The notes beneath the pieces are model-generated. The model did no database searches, had not been told where the DNA came from, and worked only from the letters and a program-made list of their open reading frames with translations. Below are positions 48,936 to 62,269 of a stretch of 64,000 nucleotides of DNA, piece by piece. The position numbers were made by a program, and so were the translations under genes. Numbering within the stretch: position 1 is the first letter of the stretch; the number at the start of each line of letters is the position of its first letter. This DNA comes from Antennarius striatus (Eukaryota; Chordata; Actinopteri; Lophiiformes; Antennariidae): contig NC_090784.1 of assembly GCF_040054535.1 (NCBI RefSeq), forward strand, positions 2,227,001 to 2,291,000, read 5' to 3'.

Positions 48936-51900
48936 CTTTTTCCTCCACACACCCAGCATCTGTCCTGGAAGTTAAATGAAATGTTTCCTTGAATGTGATT
49001 AAGACTTGTGTGGCTTTTAACATAGTGGAAAAGGAGAATAATTTAACTTCATTTTTAATTATTACTACTTTTAACATTTTAGTCTGGCTCTTAATTGACT
49101 GTTATTCATGTTATTAATTACAGATTTATTTATTTTAACATTTTAGGCTGTTTTTTTCATAGAATTTTTTTCATTTATTTTTACGTTTTTAGTCAAGCCT
49201 CTAACATTTTTATTTCTTTTATGACTTTTATTTACTGAAATTGTAATCTATACAGTCATCTTTTATCTCCATATCTATTAACTTCTCTCTGGGGTCTCCT
49301 AACTTCAAAGTGGCGTGTGTGTGTGTGTGTGTGTGTGCCTGCGTGTGTGCGTGTGTGCGTGCGTGTTGGGGAAGAGGGGGGATATTTCTTGTGTAAACTG
49401 TTTTTGGTTTTTTCACTGTGCTACTAGATTTGTATGAAAAGCCCTTTATAAATAAAGTTTGACTGATTGATTTGAAGTCGTGACACAGAAACTGATGCAT
49501 TGTGTAGTTGTTTATCTTTAAAGGGACACGTCCAGATTTAAACACTGCTGATTTCTATTTTGTTGCTGGAAGATTAAAACTACTTTAATCTGTTAGATTA
49601 GCTTCTTGACTCTTCATCCATTAATTAGTTCCTGTGTTCCATCAGATGAATAATTTGTCCAAACCAAACTCCTGACTGATGGCAGAGCCGTCAGACGTCT
49701 GTTCAGACGGAGTTGGACTCTGATTAAACTCCTGGGGGGCGTGTGAGGCTCTCACCAGCGCGATGTGGCTGTTGTTCCACGTGTTGTTGTCCACCAGCGT
49801 CGTTCTGTTAGCCATTCCTGCGATCTGGTAGCCGTAATCCCACCACGACATCACTCTGGCGTGCTCGTCCGTGTTCTGCCTCAGCCAGTAGTAGGCCTCC
49901 CTGAAGTCGTCCAGGATGTTTCTGGAGCTGGATGACAGAGATCAACACGGACATGGTGAAGTCTCGACTTGCAGAGTGTGATGGTTTGTGTGATAGACTA
50001 CAGCAAGTAAAAGCTGACATTTGTAAAGCAGCTATACGCCTGCACTCCCCCTATCCATGTGATGCTGGTCTGTTACATTTAGTATATTACGCTTCAGCGT
50101 TTTGTGTGACATCTGTGTGTGTGTGTGTGGGGGGGGGGGTGTCAGGGAGGATTTGCTGTGGCAGGAAGGCTTGTACAGAATTCAGACCGCTTGTCTTCAT
50201 CTACAGACGAAAACAGGTTCAATCAAGAGCTTTAGTGTCATCTTTAAAACTGTTTAACAGCAAAATAAAAGATGCAAAAAAATTTGTGAGGTAGGAGACG
50301 GGGGCCATTTATACACCTGTGACCAGGGGCCAAAAGTCTCATTGGATTAACAGAAAACATTTCTTCAGGTTCCACTGACTGTTAGTCCCTTTTGGTGAAG
50401 GCGTGAAGAGCGTTAACAACACAGAGCTCAGGTTACTGAGCGCCGTTAAGCCACTGCTGAACGTTTCATTCCTCATTGTAGTGAGCAAACAAGTCTGTTG
50501 TTCTAAGAGCCGGTGGGATGCGGGATGATGTTGTGTTGTTCCCACCCATCGTGGTTGTACGAGGCCAGCACCACGCTGGGGCTGGAGTAGGCGTTGCTGG
50601 TGACCCAGGTGCAGTGGACGGCGAACATCATGAGCAGCATCAGCATCAGCATGGTGACGATGGACTTGATGTTGGGGCCGAGCCCCTCCTCCGCCTTCTC
50701 CTGCTCCGACACGTGTTTACGCACCTTCCCCGCCTGAAAACACACGTCAGCAAAGGTGGTGAAACTACAGAGAAAACACAGCTGAGGGAGACTGAACTCA
50801 AGGCACACGTGTCAAACTCAAGGCCCGGGGGCCAAATGTGGCCCTCCACATCATTTTATGTGGCCCGTCAGAGTGTCTAAAGATAAATAGGTCAAGTGTG
50901 CTTTGGCCAAAAACTACATTTCCCACAATGCAGTAATTCAGCCAGTTTGAGCTCTGACTAAACGTTGTGAACAAAGTTAACGTCCTAACTTGTGTCTGGT
51001 GTTATTTTTCTTGATTGATTGATAGTTTGATCCTTGATTGATGGAGTTCTGTGGGTTTAATAACCTGACAAATGAAAAGGATTTATGTTAGAACAGAGAA
51101 ACAAACAAACATGTTTTTTCTGTCTAACTGTAATGTTTGGAACTAGAATCAGTCAGAAATTCAGTTATTTAACATTAAGGAGTAGTTACATTTAGTTACA
51201 TTACACTGAGTTACATTTAGTTACATTTATTAGTTACATTAAGGAGTAGTTACATTTAGTTACATTACACTGAGTTACATTTAGTTACATCTGGCCCTTA
51301 TGCTGATGTGGCCCTCGGTGAAAATGAGATTGACCCCCCCCCCCCCGTTTAAGGGAAGAGAAACCATTTTTACATGACAAAGGATTGTGCAAATATGGAT
51401 CACAGCCGCTCCATTCTGTTTCACCGTTAGCCGTGTAGAAGATCATGACACATCCATGTTGTGTGTTCGTTCTAAAGATGATATTTTCCTTTTTACAAAT
51501 CCTCTAACTCCAACACGCGCTCCGTTACAGCGGGGGCTCACCTTGTCGTAGAGGTTTCCAGCGTTCTTCCTGTCGTCCTCGTCGCTGCTGTCCTCTGCGG
51601 GGGGGCTCTGCCTCTTCATGTCGTCTCCCAGGTAGTGTTCGAAGACGCTGGAGAAGGCCACCGCCGACAGCATGCACACCACGGGGGTCAGGGTCAGCAT
51701 CAGGCGCACCATGACGCCGGCAAAGTACACGGCGCTGATGGCGTACAAGGCGACTGTTCAGAGGAGAGTGGAAGAGAAAGACAGAGATGAGAAGGAAATC
51801 ATCCGTGACGGACGATCGGGACTTCGTCTGAAGTTTAACAGTGTCTGTCATCACTTTAACCCTTACAGCGTGATCAGAGCGCATTACGTTTTTAAACCGT

Positions 51901-54900
51901 TCTTAATAAAGTCTGTCATATGGATTCCTGCGCTCATGTTTACGTGACAGTAGAGACGTGAAACTGTCTTCTGGTTTTTATTTGGAGCCGATTGACCTGG
52001 AAAACCAGAGATATGATGGTTTACATTTGATCTATGACAAACGGTTCAAACGGCTCCTTATTGTCAGACGGCAGACGCCGTGTTTCTGTCCGTGTAGTCG
52101 ACATCGTACAAGCGGGGACGCATGTATTCACGTGATGTAAAGATGTTTTGCAATTCGTGCATTTTGTCACGTGATGAAAACACGTAACATGATTTTGTCA
52201 TGTGATGCAAACGTCGCAAAATGCGCACGATTTACGTTTTATTTTGAAAAACTCCCTTGAAGAGTGGCATAAGTGACACAAACTGTATATAATTATGTTA
52301 GAAGCCTATGGCAACCTTTATGGAGCTCAAAATCAATTTGATGAGCAGGTTTTTGGTTTTTATGTGCAATAAAATACAACTTTTCCATTTCCGAATTTGA
52401 CTGTGTCTATTTTACCCCAATTTACCAATATAATAAGTTATAGGGAAATAAAAACTCTTCATATAGCTGAAGTTATGCTGAAGATAAACATACCAAGCAT
52501 GGGTATGTTAAATCATTTCTAATGTGGTGACAGACAAGTATCAAAAGTACAAAAAAAAAGTGAGGGGTGATTCAGCCCAGGACACAACTCTGAAATCAGA
52601 CTCACGATACCACCAACCAGCTTCAGCCCACTCTACATCCATCACATCGGCACCAGTGTCACCTGACCATTAACAACAAGCTGCAGCTCAGAAATATCAG
52701 CAGTTCAATGCAGAATGTTGTTTGGGTTGCAGGTTGAACTGTGGTTTGGATCCAACAGAGAGAGAAAAAGATCATCTACAAAGAATCAATTACAGTAGTT
52801 CAATTAAAGCCCTGACATGAATTAGTCATTATTCTGCAGGCAGAATTGTTGCTGACAATCAGAACAGGGGTTCACCAGCATCACACTGATTAATTCAAGA
52901 GTTTGTCACAGCACTGACTCCAACCGCATTTTTATGCATCATGATAATAAAAGAATCTCGGCTTCATTTTTGCTTTCATCTGTTTTCGTTTTGCAGACAA
53001 GCTGAACCAGACCAGCTGAACCACTGCAGGAGAGGAAAGAGTTAATGAGTAAAGCAACACTGCTCCAGTCAGGACATGGACGACCTGACAGAACCGTCTC
53101 CTCCACAACATCCACATCCAGATCCTCACTCCAGTCCAGCAGGACGACCGACAGACTGTCAGCCACTGACGCCTGCTGGACGCACGGCCCATCGGATGGA
53201 GAGCGTTACCCGGGGGGGGGGGGGTTGGGGTAGCACTGCCTCACCCCAACAAAAATAGAAACAATAGAGCGACACATGAAAAAGGGCTATAATTTATGCA
53301 CCAGGGTCACGGGCAAAGGGAGGGGTTCTGGTTTACTGTCTGATACCAACCACTCCACAACACAAGGGGAGGGGCATCACCGTGGAGACGCAGACAATAT
53401 TATCATCACAAACTGTTGCTTCATTTAGAGTATCCTGGGGCAAATCTTAAAAATGAAACGTTGAGGGGGGTGAGAGTAGTGTTTAGTTAAGTGTTTAGAT
53501 ACTAAACAGTATCTTTAGTTAGTCTCTAAATAAAGATACTAAGTCTTCAGTTAGATACTAAAGAGTTTGTATCCAACTCTTTAGTATCTTTAGTTCGGTG
53601 AGAGCATATGAAACCGGCAGGGTTCGGTACCTCCAACAAGGTTAAGAACCACTGTGTTAGAGACACAATTTGTTTCACTCAAAATACTCGACTGTTCAAG
53701 TCAATTTAATTCGTTTTCCTAGTGAACAGGTTTGCAAACAAAGCACACAAATGATAACTAGAGTAGTGAGTAGGTCATGAGGCTGAAGATAATGAGGCAG
53801 CAGGAAAGCAGGACGGTCACGATGGAGAGATTCTAACAGGATGGGAGACGCTTCTGGACAAAAGAGAGAAAGAGACAACAGAGCTGCAGCTCACTGCAAC
53901 TAAAACGTACATTTAGCACGGATGCTGCCAACAAAAGGGATAAGAACAAGTCACATAAAAAGTTATTACACTGAGAAATGAGAATTTTATGGCTCCAGAG
54001 AAAGTTTTGATGGAGGATTTTGTGTTAATGCAGGCCTGCAGTGCCAAACAACGCGTTCATCATGGGCTGTTTCACTTCAAGTTTTTACGAGGAGTCCTAA
54101 CAGTCCATCACAAAGACAAGAGAGGATTCAGTAAGTTCAGAAAGTCAAAATACTGAAAAGTCTCTGTGGCCTCAATACAATATACAGAAGTCATTAAATC
54201 TCTAGAAAGCTGGATCATCCAGTGTGATGCTACACTATTAGAACTACACAATACAGACAAATCACCCATTACCGTTATTAATTCATTTGGTTTTTCCCCG
54301 GCCATAATTATATAACAGACTTCACACCTTCATCACATTTACAACATCAAAAAAAAAAAGGGGGGGCTGACGGGTAGAAGCCAATAGGCTTGTGAATTTC
54401 TTACCAAAGACACGTTCATCATTAATGTTCTTAATGCAAAACCAGAGGCCTGCTGGGAAGGTGCAGACCAGGATGTGAAGGTCAAAGAAGAAGGAGACCC
54501 AGGTGGTGGGCTGGTGCTCAGACACGGAGGCTATGATGGGGATGTGGATCTTGGCATAGCTGTGGATAATACGGAAGATGGGGAGAGACAAGAATAATGA
54601 TGGTGAGGGGAGGAAAAAAGGCACAATTGTAAAACTTCTCTAAATGAAAAAGCATTACTGTTCATTTTCTTCCCTTTAACAGAATGAAAATCAGCTGTGG
54701 CTGGTGTGAGTCATCTTGGGTCACAAGACGACCTCATTACTTTTACTGCACTGCAGCAAAACCTGACTTTCTTCTTCAATAATAGTTGTGTGTACAAATT
54801 CAAATACATGGGCTCAGTGAGAGGTTTACAGTGTTACAGCGGCTGAGAATGTTGGTCCAGAATTAAAGGAAAACTGATCATTTCCCAAAAGTGGGTTAAA

Positions 54901-57013
54901 CACACCCCCTGAACACAGGTCTTGCATCCACATGCTCGTTGGATGGTCTGAGAACCGCCTCAGAGAACGGGTGTTCATGAGCTCCCAGGGATACTTATGG
55001 AAGTGTTTTAACAGCATGTTGGCTGCTGTTGGAGGTTTGCTGATAACAAACAAGTGCAAACAAGTGAGTTCCTATTCATATATGAATACGACCTGTAATT
55101 TTATTTATTTATTTTTATTTATATAATTTTATATAAAAATAGATTTAAAAAAATATGATTACAACCTGTAATAACAATGATAGTAACACAGTATTTTTAA
55201 AAAAGTAGTAGGACCCCTGCTCTTACTCTGAGAGGAACTTTAATGACATCTTATAACAGCACTACTATAAAACATACAATTAAAAATGTGTATATATATA
55301 TGAAATAAATACATAACGGCACATATATTTTAAAAAATTGGGGGCTGATTTTATTCACCTGTGTCAAAGGGTCTAAAAGGAACTCCTGAATTCCAAGATT
55401 TAGAGGGGTGTCCTAATACTTTTGTCCAGTTTGAATCAAGTCAAAAGGTACAGCACATACATCAAGACTTACCCAGTGTCCCACAGGGAGTAGAAACGCC
55501 CACTCCACGGAGCGATATACCCTGAAGGTGAAACACACACACACTCCTTTAGGGTCGTCACACATCAGTAGCACATGTGAGCTGTGTGTAATGTTATTGC
55601 TGCCTCCATCAATGCCTTTGTGTCTGTAACGTGTGTGTTCAGCTCTAATGAGGTCCAGTCAGCTCGGCCTCAATGAAAAATGAGAACATGGAAAATAATC
55701 CATGAGGCAGCAGGTGGTCCGATCTGCACACATGATGGATGTGTGTGTCAACGCATCGCTGCTTCTACTCATCAGCTACTGTGGCTTTACTTCAATTGAT
55801 TATTGACCTTTAAATACAGGATCTCGTTACCATGACCGCACTCATTTCAACAGTTAAATATCATGGGATGTGGATATTCAAATTCCCTGCCCTCTGTCTC
55901 TCTCCTCTCTGAATCACGTTGTGTAATTCCACGTTGTGTTAGGCTGAGGCAGATAGCGACATCAGACCGTGTGTACATGTGAATCCAGATCACGTTTTCA
56001 TTACGATTGATCACGCAGCCCTGGTATCAAAGATGATTGATCTCTATCTGTGCCACCCCCAAACACTGAAAACACGTTACTCACATGTTCCCTTATTTCC
56101 CTTAATAAATGTGCTACAGCTTCTTTAAACTCAAGTACTGAAACATTTGCTGATTATTAATCTGCAGTTAAAAATAGTTCTTAACAAGCTGTTTCTCCTG
56201 TTTCAGGAGGAATTCTACCGAGCCAAGCTGTTTCCAACTTTGAAAATGAAACTAGAATAATTCATAATTCAAGACTTGCATGGTTTAAGTCTTTTAATGG
56301 GGTTTGTTGATACAAAGACATTTCCACTCTTATATTGTTAATAAAATTCTGAAAAGAAGCTTTTTATCAAACCTAAGCCATGAAAAACCTGACAGGTTGT
56401 GTGATGTTCCTCCTGTCGATGAATACACCCCACATGTTCATGAGACTTCCTGTTCCTCCAGAGAACACATCACACACTCATGCTGCGAGGATCAAACTGT
56501 GTGTCCAGCAACACCTCCAGTGACTTTTATTAAAGCGTCCAACACATCCCCACTAATGTTAACCCGAGAGACAGGAAGCAGAATTATTTAAAGCTGTTCT
56601 ACTGACAGCAAAAGCTGGAAGAAGAAATGAATCCCGAGCTACAGTGACACGTGGAAATGTGTGTCCTTCAGTAGAATTACTGTCTCTCAATCTGCAGACA
56701 CAAGATAAAAATGCCATAGTGTGTCTCCACAAACTATACTTGAAAAGAGAAACTGATCAGACAGGAATTGGGGCTCATTCTAAAAGCATTTGGGACAATT
56801 AGTTCAAACTGGGTTCATCTGTAGGGGGCTTATGTAGGGCTGTCTTTCTGTGTTCGCCACCTGCTCAGTCTCATCCCGTTGTTGATTAGAGTTTGTTTGA
56901 AGAAAGAGGACGAAGAAATCAGAGCTCCACCGCTAAATTTTCTGTCTGCAATGATCGTGAATGTTTCAGTCTATACTGAGTCATAGAACATATATATATA
57001 CAGAATATACATT

Positions 57014-57047
<34 letters not shown>

Positions 57048-60000
57048 CATATACATATATACACAGTGTATAGTGTACATAGTGTATACATGCAGCTTCA
57101 TATGGTGGAGAGAAGAAACCAAATGCTGCAGCATGGTTTCCTGATGGTGACAACTCAGTATTCCTGCTGCTGAACACAATCCAGACGGCGATGTGAACTG
57201 ACCTGTGTACGTGAGATAGATGACCGACAGGAAGACGACTCCAGCAGCAACGGAGACTCCCAGGAAGAACAGAGTTTGGAACTCTTGCCTGGTCAGTCTG
57301 TCCTTCAGGTACTGCAGGAAGGCGTAGACCTGAAGCAGCACGAACACACCTGCAGGAGAAAAACACTCCTTCAGAAATACAGAATTCACAGAGCAAACGG
57401 GGTAGATATTTGTTTGTTTGCAAATATAGAGAAAAGCAAAAAATGGTATTAAGTTCCTGACATCTGTTCTGATCATCAATTCACTGGATTATTTTTTTAT
57501 CAGGATGTGCAGACGGTGCAACTTTCTGCCCAGCAAGTTCATCTATTTTCTTTTTTCTTTTTTTTTTGCTGTTTTCCTTTAATTGCATAAAGCAAACACT
57601 ATTTTTTGTCCATACATTTTTAAAAAGAAATATAAAAAAGCACAGCACTGCATCTAGTTTACCTCCAGTATTTCAACATCTGTTCTCTTCATCCTTATTC
57701 TATAAGTGTGCAATATGCATTACTAGCTTCCAGTGGTATTTTCCACTCAGATCATAAGTTATTGATTACTAACCTGCTGCCGCCATGTGTTCGCTAGTCC
57801 TGATTGGCTGAAAGCCAACAAAGGGGATCTGCATTGACAGGACCAGGCCAATGATGTAGAAGGTGCTGTAGGCTGGAGGAGGTTCAAACAAACCACATGT
57901 CAGGCACAAATAACAGGCTCCTACGCTTCATCATGGTCACATGACATGAATATAAAACAATAAAGAGCTGAAGAAGGAATGAAAATCATGTTAAAGAGTG
58001 AATAAGACGAGACAAACATAAAACCGGAGTAATTGTCGAACCCCGTCCTTTTCTGACTCTTGTAAATTCAAGCTCACAAAGTCCCTGATGCAGTGAAGTA
58101 GAACAAAACGCCTCTTTAGCTCAGATCATAACTGACAGTCAAAGAATGATTATGGGCCAGAGTTTAAACGTTTTACACTCTTGGGACTCACAAGCAAACA
58201 AAAAGCTCACAATCAACACTAAACCTGGAAACGGTGGCAAACAAACCCTCAGGTCTCAGAAACAAAAGACTCGGAACCAGCCCTGCTGGTTCGGCGCTGC
58301 TGCAGCAAAGTCAGTTCCATTCAACAACCTGAACATCCTTATTATGATCAAGATCAGATGCGTATTGTGTTCCCTAGATCAGACGTGTATCACTATCTTG
58401 TGTTTTATGCTTTGTTAAAATGAAGTTTAAGCTGAGTTCGTTCGTGGAAGAGCTGATTCTACAATAAATTCACAGATAATTACATTTTTGCAGTGAGAAA
58501 CCATACTTGTAAATAAATGGAAACAGTATTCCGTGTGGGGTAAAGGAATAGATGCAGACCTCCTGTCTCCGGTCTTCATCTGTGGTTATGCTCAACATAA
58601 CCGGAGGAGCCTGAAGCCTCAGCAGATCCCACCGTGAGGGACTGTTCACAGGGGTAGGAAGCCTCTGCCAATTTATGTCTAGGCATGGAATCAAACCTCA
58701 AATCTCTCCACAGCGCTGCTCTAAATGAGAAGACATGATTACTATTGGTGAAACACCAAGCTATGTGTGCACACCTTTAAAGAAGACACTGTTCTGGGAC
58801 AACAACACACGCTTGCAGACCACTTCAGATTCTGATGAGACCCTTGGGGGAGGGGGGGGGGGGGGCACACGACTCACGGTCCACTTATTCCCCTGCATTC
58901 CTTTCGTGACGCGTCCCAGACTGGATAGTTTTACATTTCCTTTACAATTCAGAAGCCCAATGGGTTTGTGTCTGGACTGTCGTCCTCCTAAGATGAGGAC
59001 ATTATTGGAAAGGCTAGATTGAAAAGAAAAATACTGTGTGTGTGTCACAATCTGCACCGTGAAAAACTTCTCTTCACCGACCCCCCTCACAGAGTTGTCC
59101 CTTTGGATGCACCTGTCTAATTGTAAATGATCAATGAAATTCGTCCTGCAATAAAACTAACATTTGTTAAACATTATTCCGTGGCTGCTGGCACTGTTTG
59201 ACAGCTTTCACCCTCAGGTGTGTGGAGGTTTGTACTCACAAGAGATCGACTGAACTAACAACCACATTAATGTGTCGCTGTTATTTTGCAAACAACTTAG
59301 AAAACCTAAGAACAGCCGGTGGTAAGGTTCAGGATTAAACTAGGCAGTCAGAGATTTCAGCATCCCACGACACCCCTCAATTCATTTAATAAAAGATCCA
59401 CGGTCCAACATGTAACTGGTGCATTCTATCTGTCATGAGGTTTCAGATAACAGTGAAAATGTGACCTTGACCTAGTTTTTCAAGGTCAAGGTAGTGTTCT
59501 AATTTTCATCTCAGGGTAGAATATGTCTCGGACTGTAGAACGACGCTAGTGCTCTGACCTACTTTCATAGATCAAGCACTAGTTTTGATCTATGGTCTCA
59601 CTCACATTGGCCTTCTCCCTTGTCTTTCTATCTTATCTGGTTCCTGAATGTACAAAAGGTGAAATTTGACCTTGACCTAATTTTCTCAAGGTCAAGGTCA
59701 TCATCTCATTTTCACCCCTTTGCTGCCCGAGTAATGTGTTTTTTGTTTCATCTTTCCATCTGTAACGGTTGTGACGATATTTGGTGGACGGACAAACGGA
59801 CCAACACACGAACACTGACAATAACAATACATCACCGCTTTGAAGCGGGATGTAACTAAAGGTTACGATAGTTTTAATCAACATAAGTCACACAGGAGGA
59901 AACAGATTACATGTTTTACAACACATTAGGTTTCATTCAAAGTATGCGGGTCAATAGGAGATTACATGACATTGACTCAAATACAACATGTATGTTCTAC

Positions 60001-62009
60001 CTAATGACAGAAAGGTCACCCAGCAACAGAGTGGTTCATTAATGTGTTGTTATACCGTACTGGCCCGAATACAAGACGGTGTTGTTTGCATTGAAATAAG
60101 ACTGAAAAAGTGGGGGTCGTCTTACATTCGGGGTCTAGACATTATACCCATTCACAACGCTAGGTGGCGCCAGATATCTTTAAACCAAATGCTGAATTTA
60201 AATCCCCAGGTGAAAGCAACCCCTGTCACGAAGAAGAAAAATAAAAATTAGCGGTAAGAAAGAAAAGGGAACAAAATAAGAGAAGAGATAACAAAATGGA
60301 GAAACGTAGCGACAATCTGGAGAAAAGTGGGTCGAATCGGTCAGGTTAACCGGCAGCTGAGGAGAAGTTATGATGCAAACTTCAAGACGATGGTGATAAA
60401 TGAGGCAGAGTCTTCAAACAATTGCAAAGCGGCTATGAAATATGGTGTCACAGAGTTTAATGTACGGAGATGGAGGAAAATTAAATTTGGTGTTCAAAAA
60501 GTCTTTTTTCCAACTTGAGTCTTGAAAAAAAGGGGGTCGTCTTATAATCAGGGTCGTCTTATATTCGGGCCAATACCGTAGTTTCTGGACAAACACACTG
60601 GTTCAACATGACCTACATCTCATTCTGCAACACTCTATTAGTGATAAATGACAGACTCAGTGATATATTTCTTAATTTGTTGGTGGTTGTTCATTCAAAG
60701 ACCTGGAGACAACACGCAAAATGAAAGAGATAATCCAAGCGTAACGCCATGGCTTCCATCCCTACTGTTGGTTTACATTCACTTTGTGAATGAAACTGTT
60801 AAGTGCTGGATGTGGTGAGCTGAAACATTTTCTCACCACTGTACTTTCACTTGTTGGAAAGAATTAACGGATGAAATAAACTATAATGTGGCCATTTCTG
60901 TACTATGAGTAATTACCTAAAGATGCATTTCTGATGGAAACATATCCAAACTAAAAAAACTATGTTTTTGCTGTACATAAAGGCTTTATTGTACAATCTA
61001 ATAATTAGATTAGATGTCAGGCAGCACAGGTCGGTAATGAATGAGGTGTTTCCTTGCTAGAGCTCACGGCTCTCGAGACACTAACCAATACGATGACCTG
61101 AACGGAGAGCGGAGGGACCCATCAGAGGAATTGCTATTCTAAGCTTTCTGTTGTGCAGCAGAGCAAATGCTGCATATGAAATAATGAAATTCTGATTGAA
61201 TGAGGGTATTTCTGCTTTATTGGACAGAACAGAAAGGCGAGAGGGTGTTGGTGTGTGACAAAGAGGACACAGAAAGGAGGAGAATCAGACTACAAGGTTG
61301 GCATCACAGGAGATAGAGCGCTGTTACAACTTTCAGCTAACTCAATTATTGTGTTGCTGCAGGCGGAGGAAACAGTGCTGGTCTTCAGAGAGACACACAG
61401 GTGAAGGGAGGGAAGAGGATACCAATGGAGGAAGACAGGAAAGCAAGCCTAATGCTAAATTATTCATTCTGTTCTCATCCTATTGGAGGTAGCTGAATCC
61501 ACCAGTAACACCGCCTCGTCTCTCGTCTCCTCTCCTAAGTTCTAGCGGAGCTCAGTGCAGGCTCTCTCTGTCAGTTTAACCTCACCTAGCTCTTCATTCT
61601 TCTAGTCCTGATGTATTTTTATCAACACAAGATTCTGAACCTTACAGCACGTATCTGAAACAGTGGTGTGATGTTCTAACATCAGTGAGGAGCTGAGGGC
61701 CCCTGGCCGTTTGGTTCGTGATCAGTGAGGAGGTCCGATGTGTGACGAGGCTCTTTAAAAGGCAGCCTTCATCTTTTTACCCTTCTCGCTTCTCTCCTGC
61801 CTCATCTCTTCCTTAATCTCACTTCATCACATGTCCCTGGTGTCCTTCTCTGAAGGATCTGCACAGGCCTGAGATCTGTCTCATCACATCAGCAGCTAGT
61901 GGAGGATGTTAAGAATCAGTAACAATGTTCACACAACGCAAGTATGACAAGGATGAGGAACTGCCTCCACCAATGTGGACAGTTTGGTTTTAAAACACAG
62001 TAAATACCT

Positions 62010-62092
<83 letters not shown>

Positions 62093-62212
62093 GTGTAGAG
62101 CTGCTGACTGCAATTACATTGGCCCCTGTTTGTCCCTGGAAGCAATGCACTGAATGCCAAATGAGCATTATTGCAAAATCCCAACTCACCTGTTTTTATT
62201 ACATGTGTGTGA

Positions 62213-62269
<57 letters not shown>

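Noticed and set aside
49932-50294. 120-codon + strand open frame in an stt3b intron
   Set aside because: No recognised domain, includes a GT-run, opposite strand to the host gene and no splice support.
50518-50880. 120-codon + strand open frame
   Set aside because: Antisense shadow of the stt3b exon at 50546-50733.
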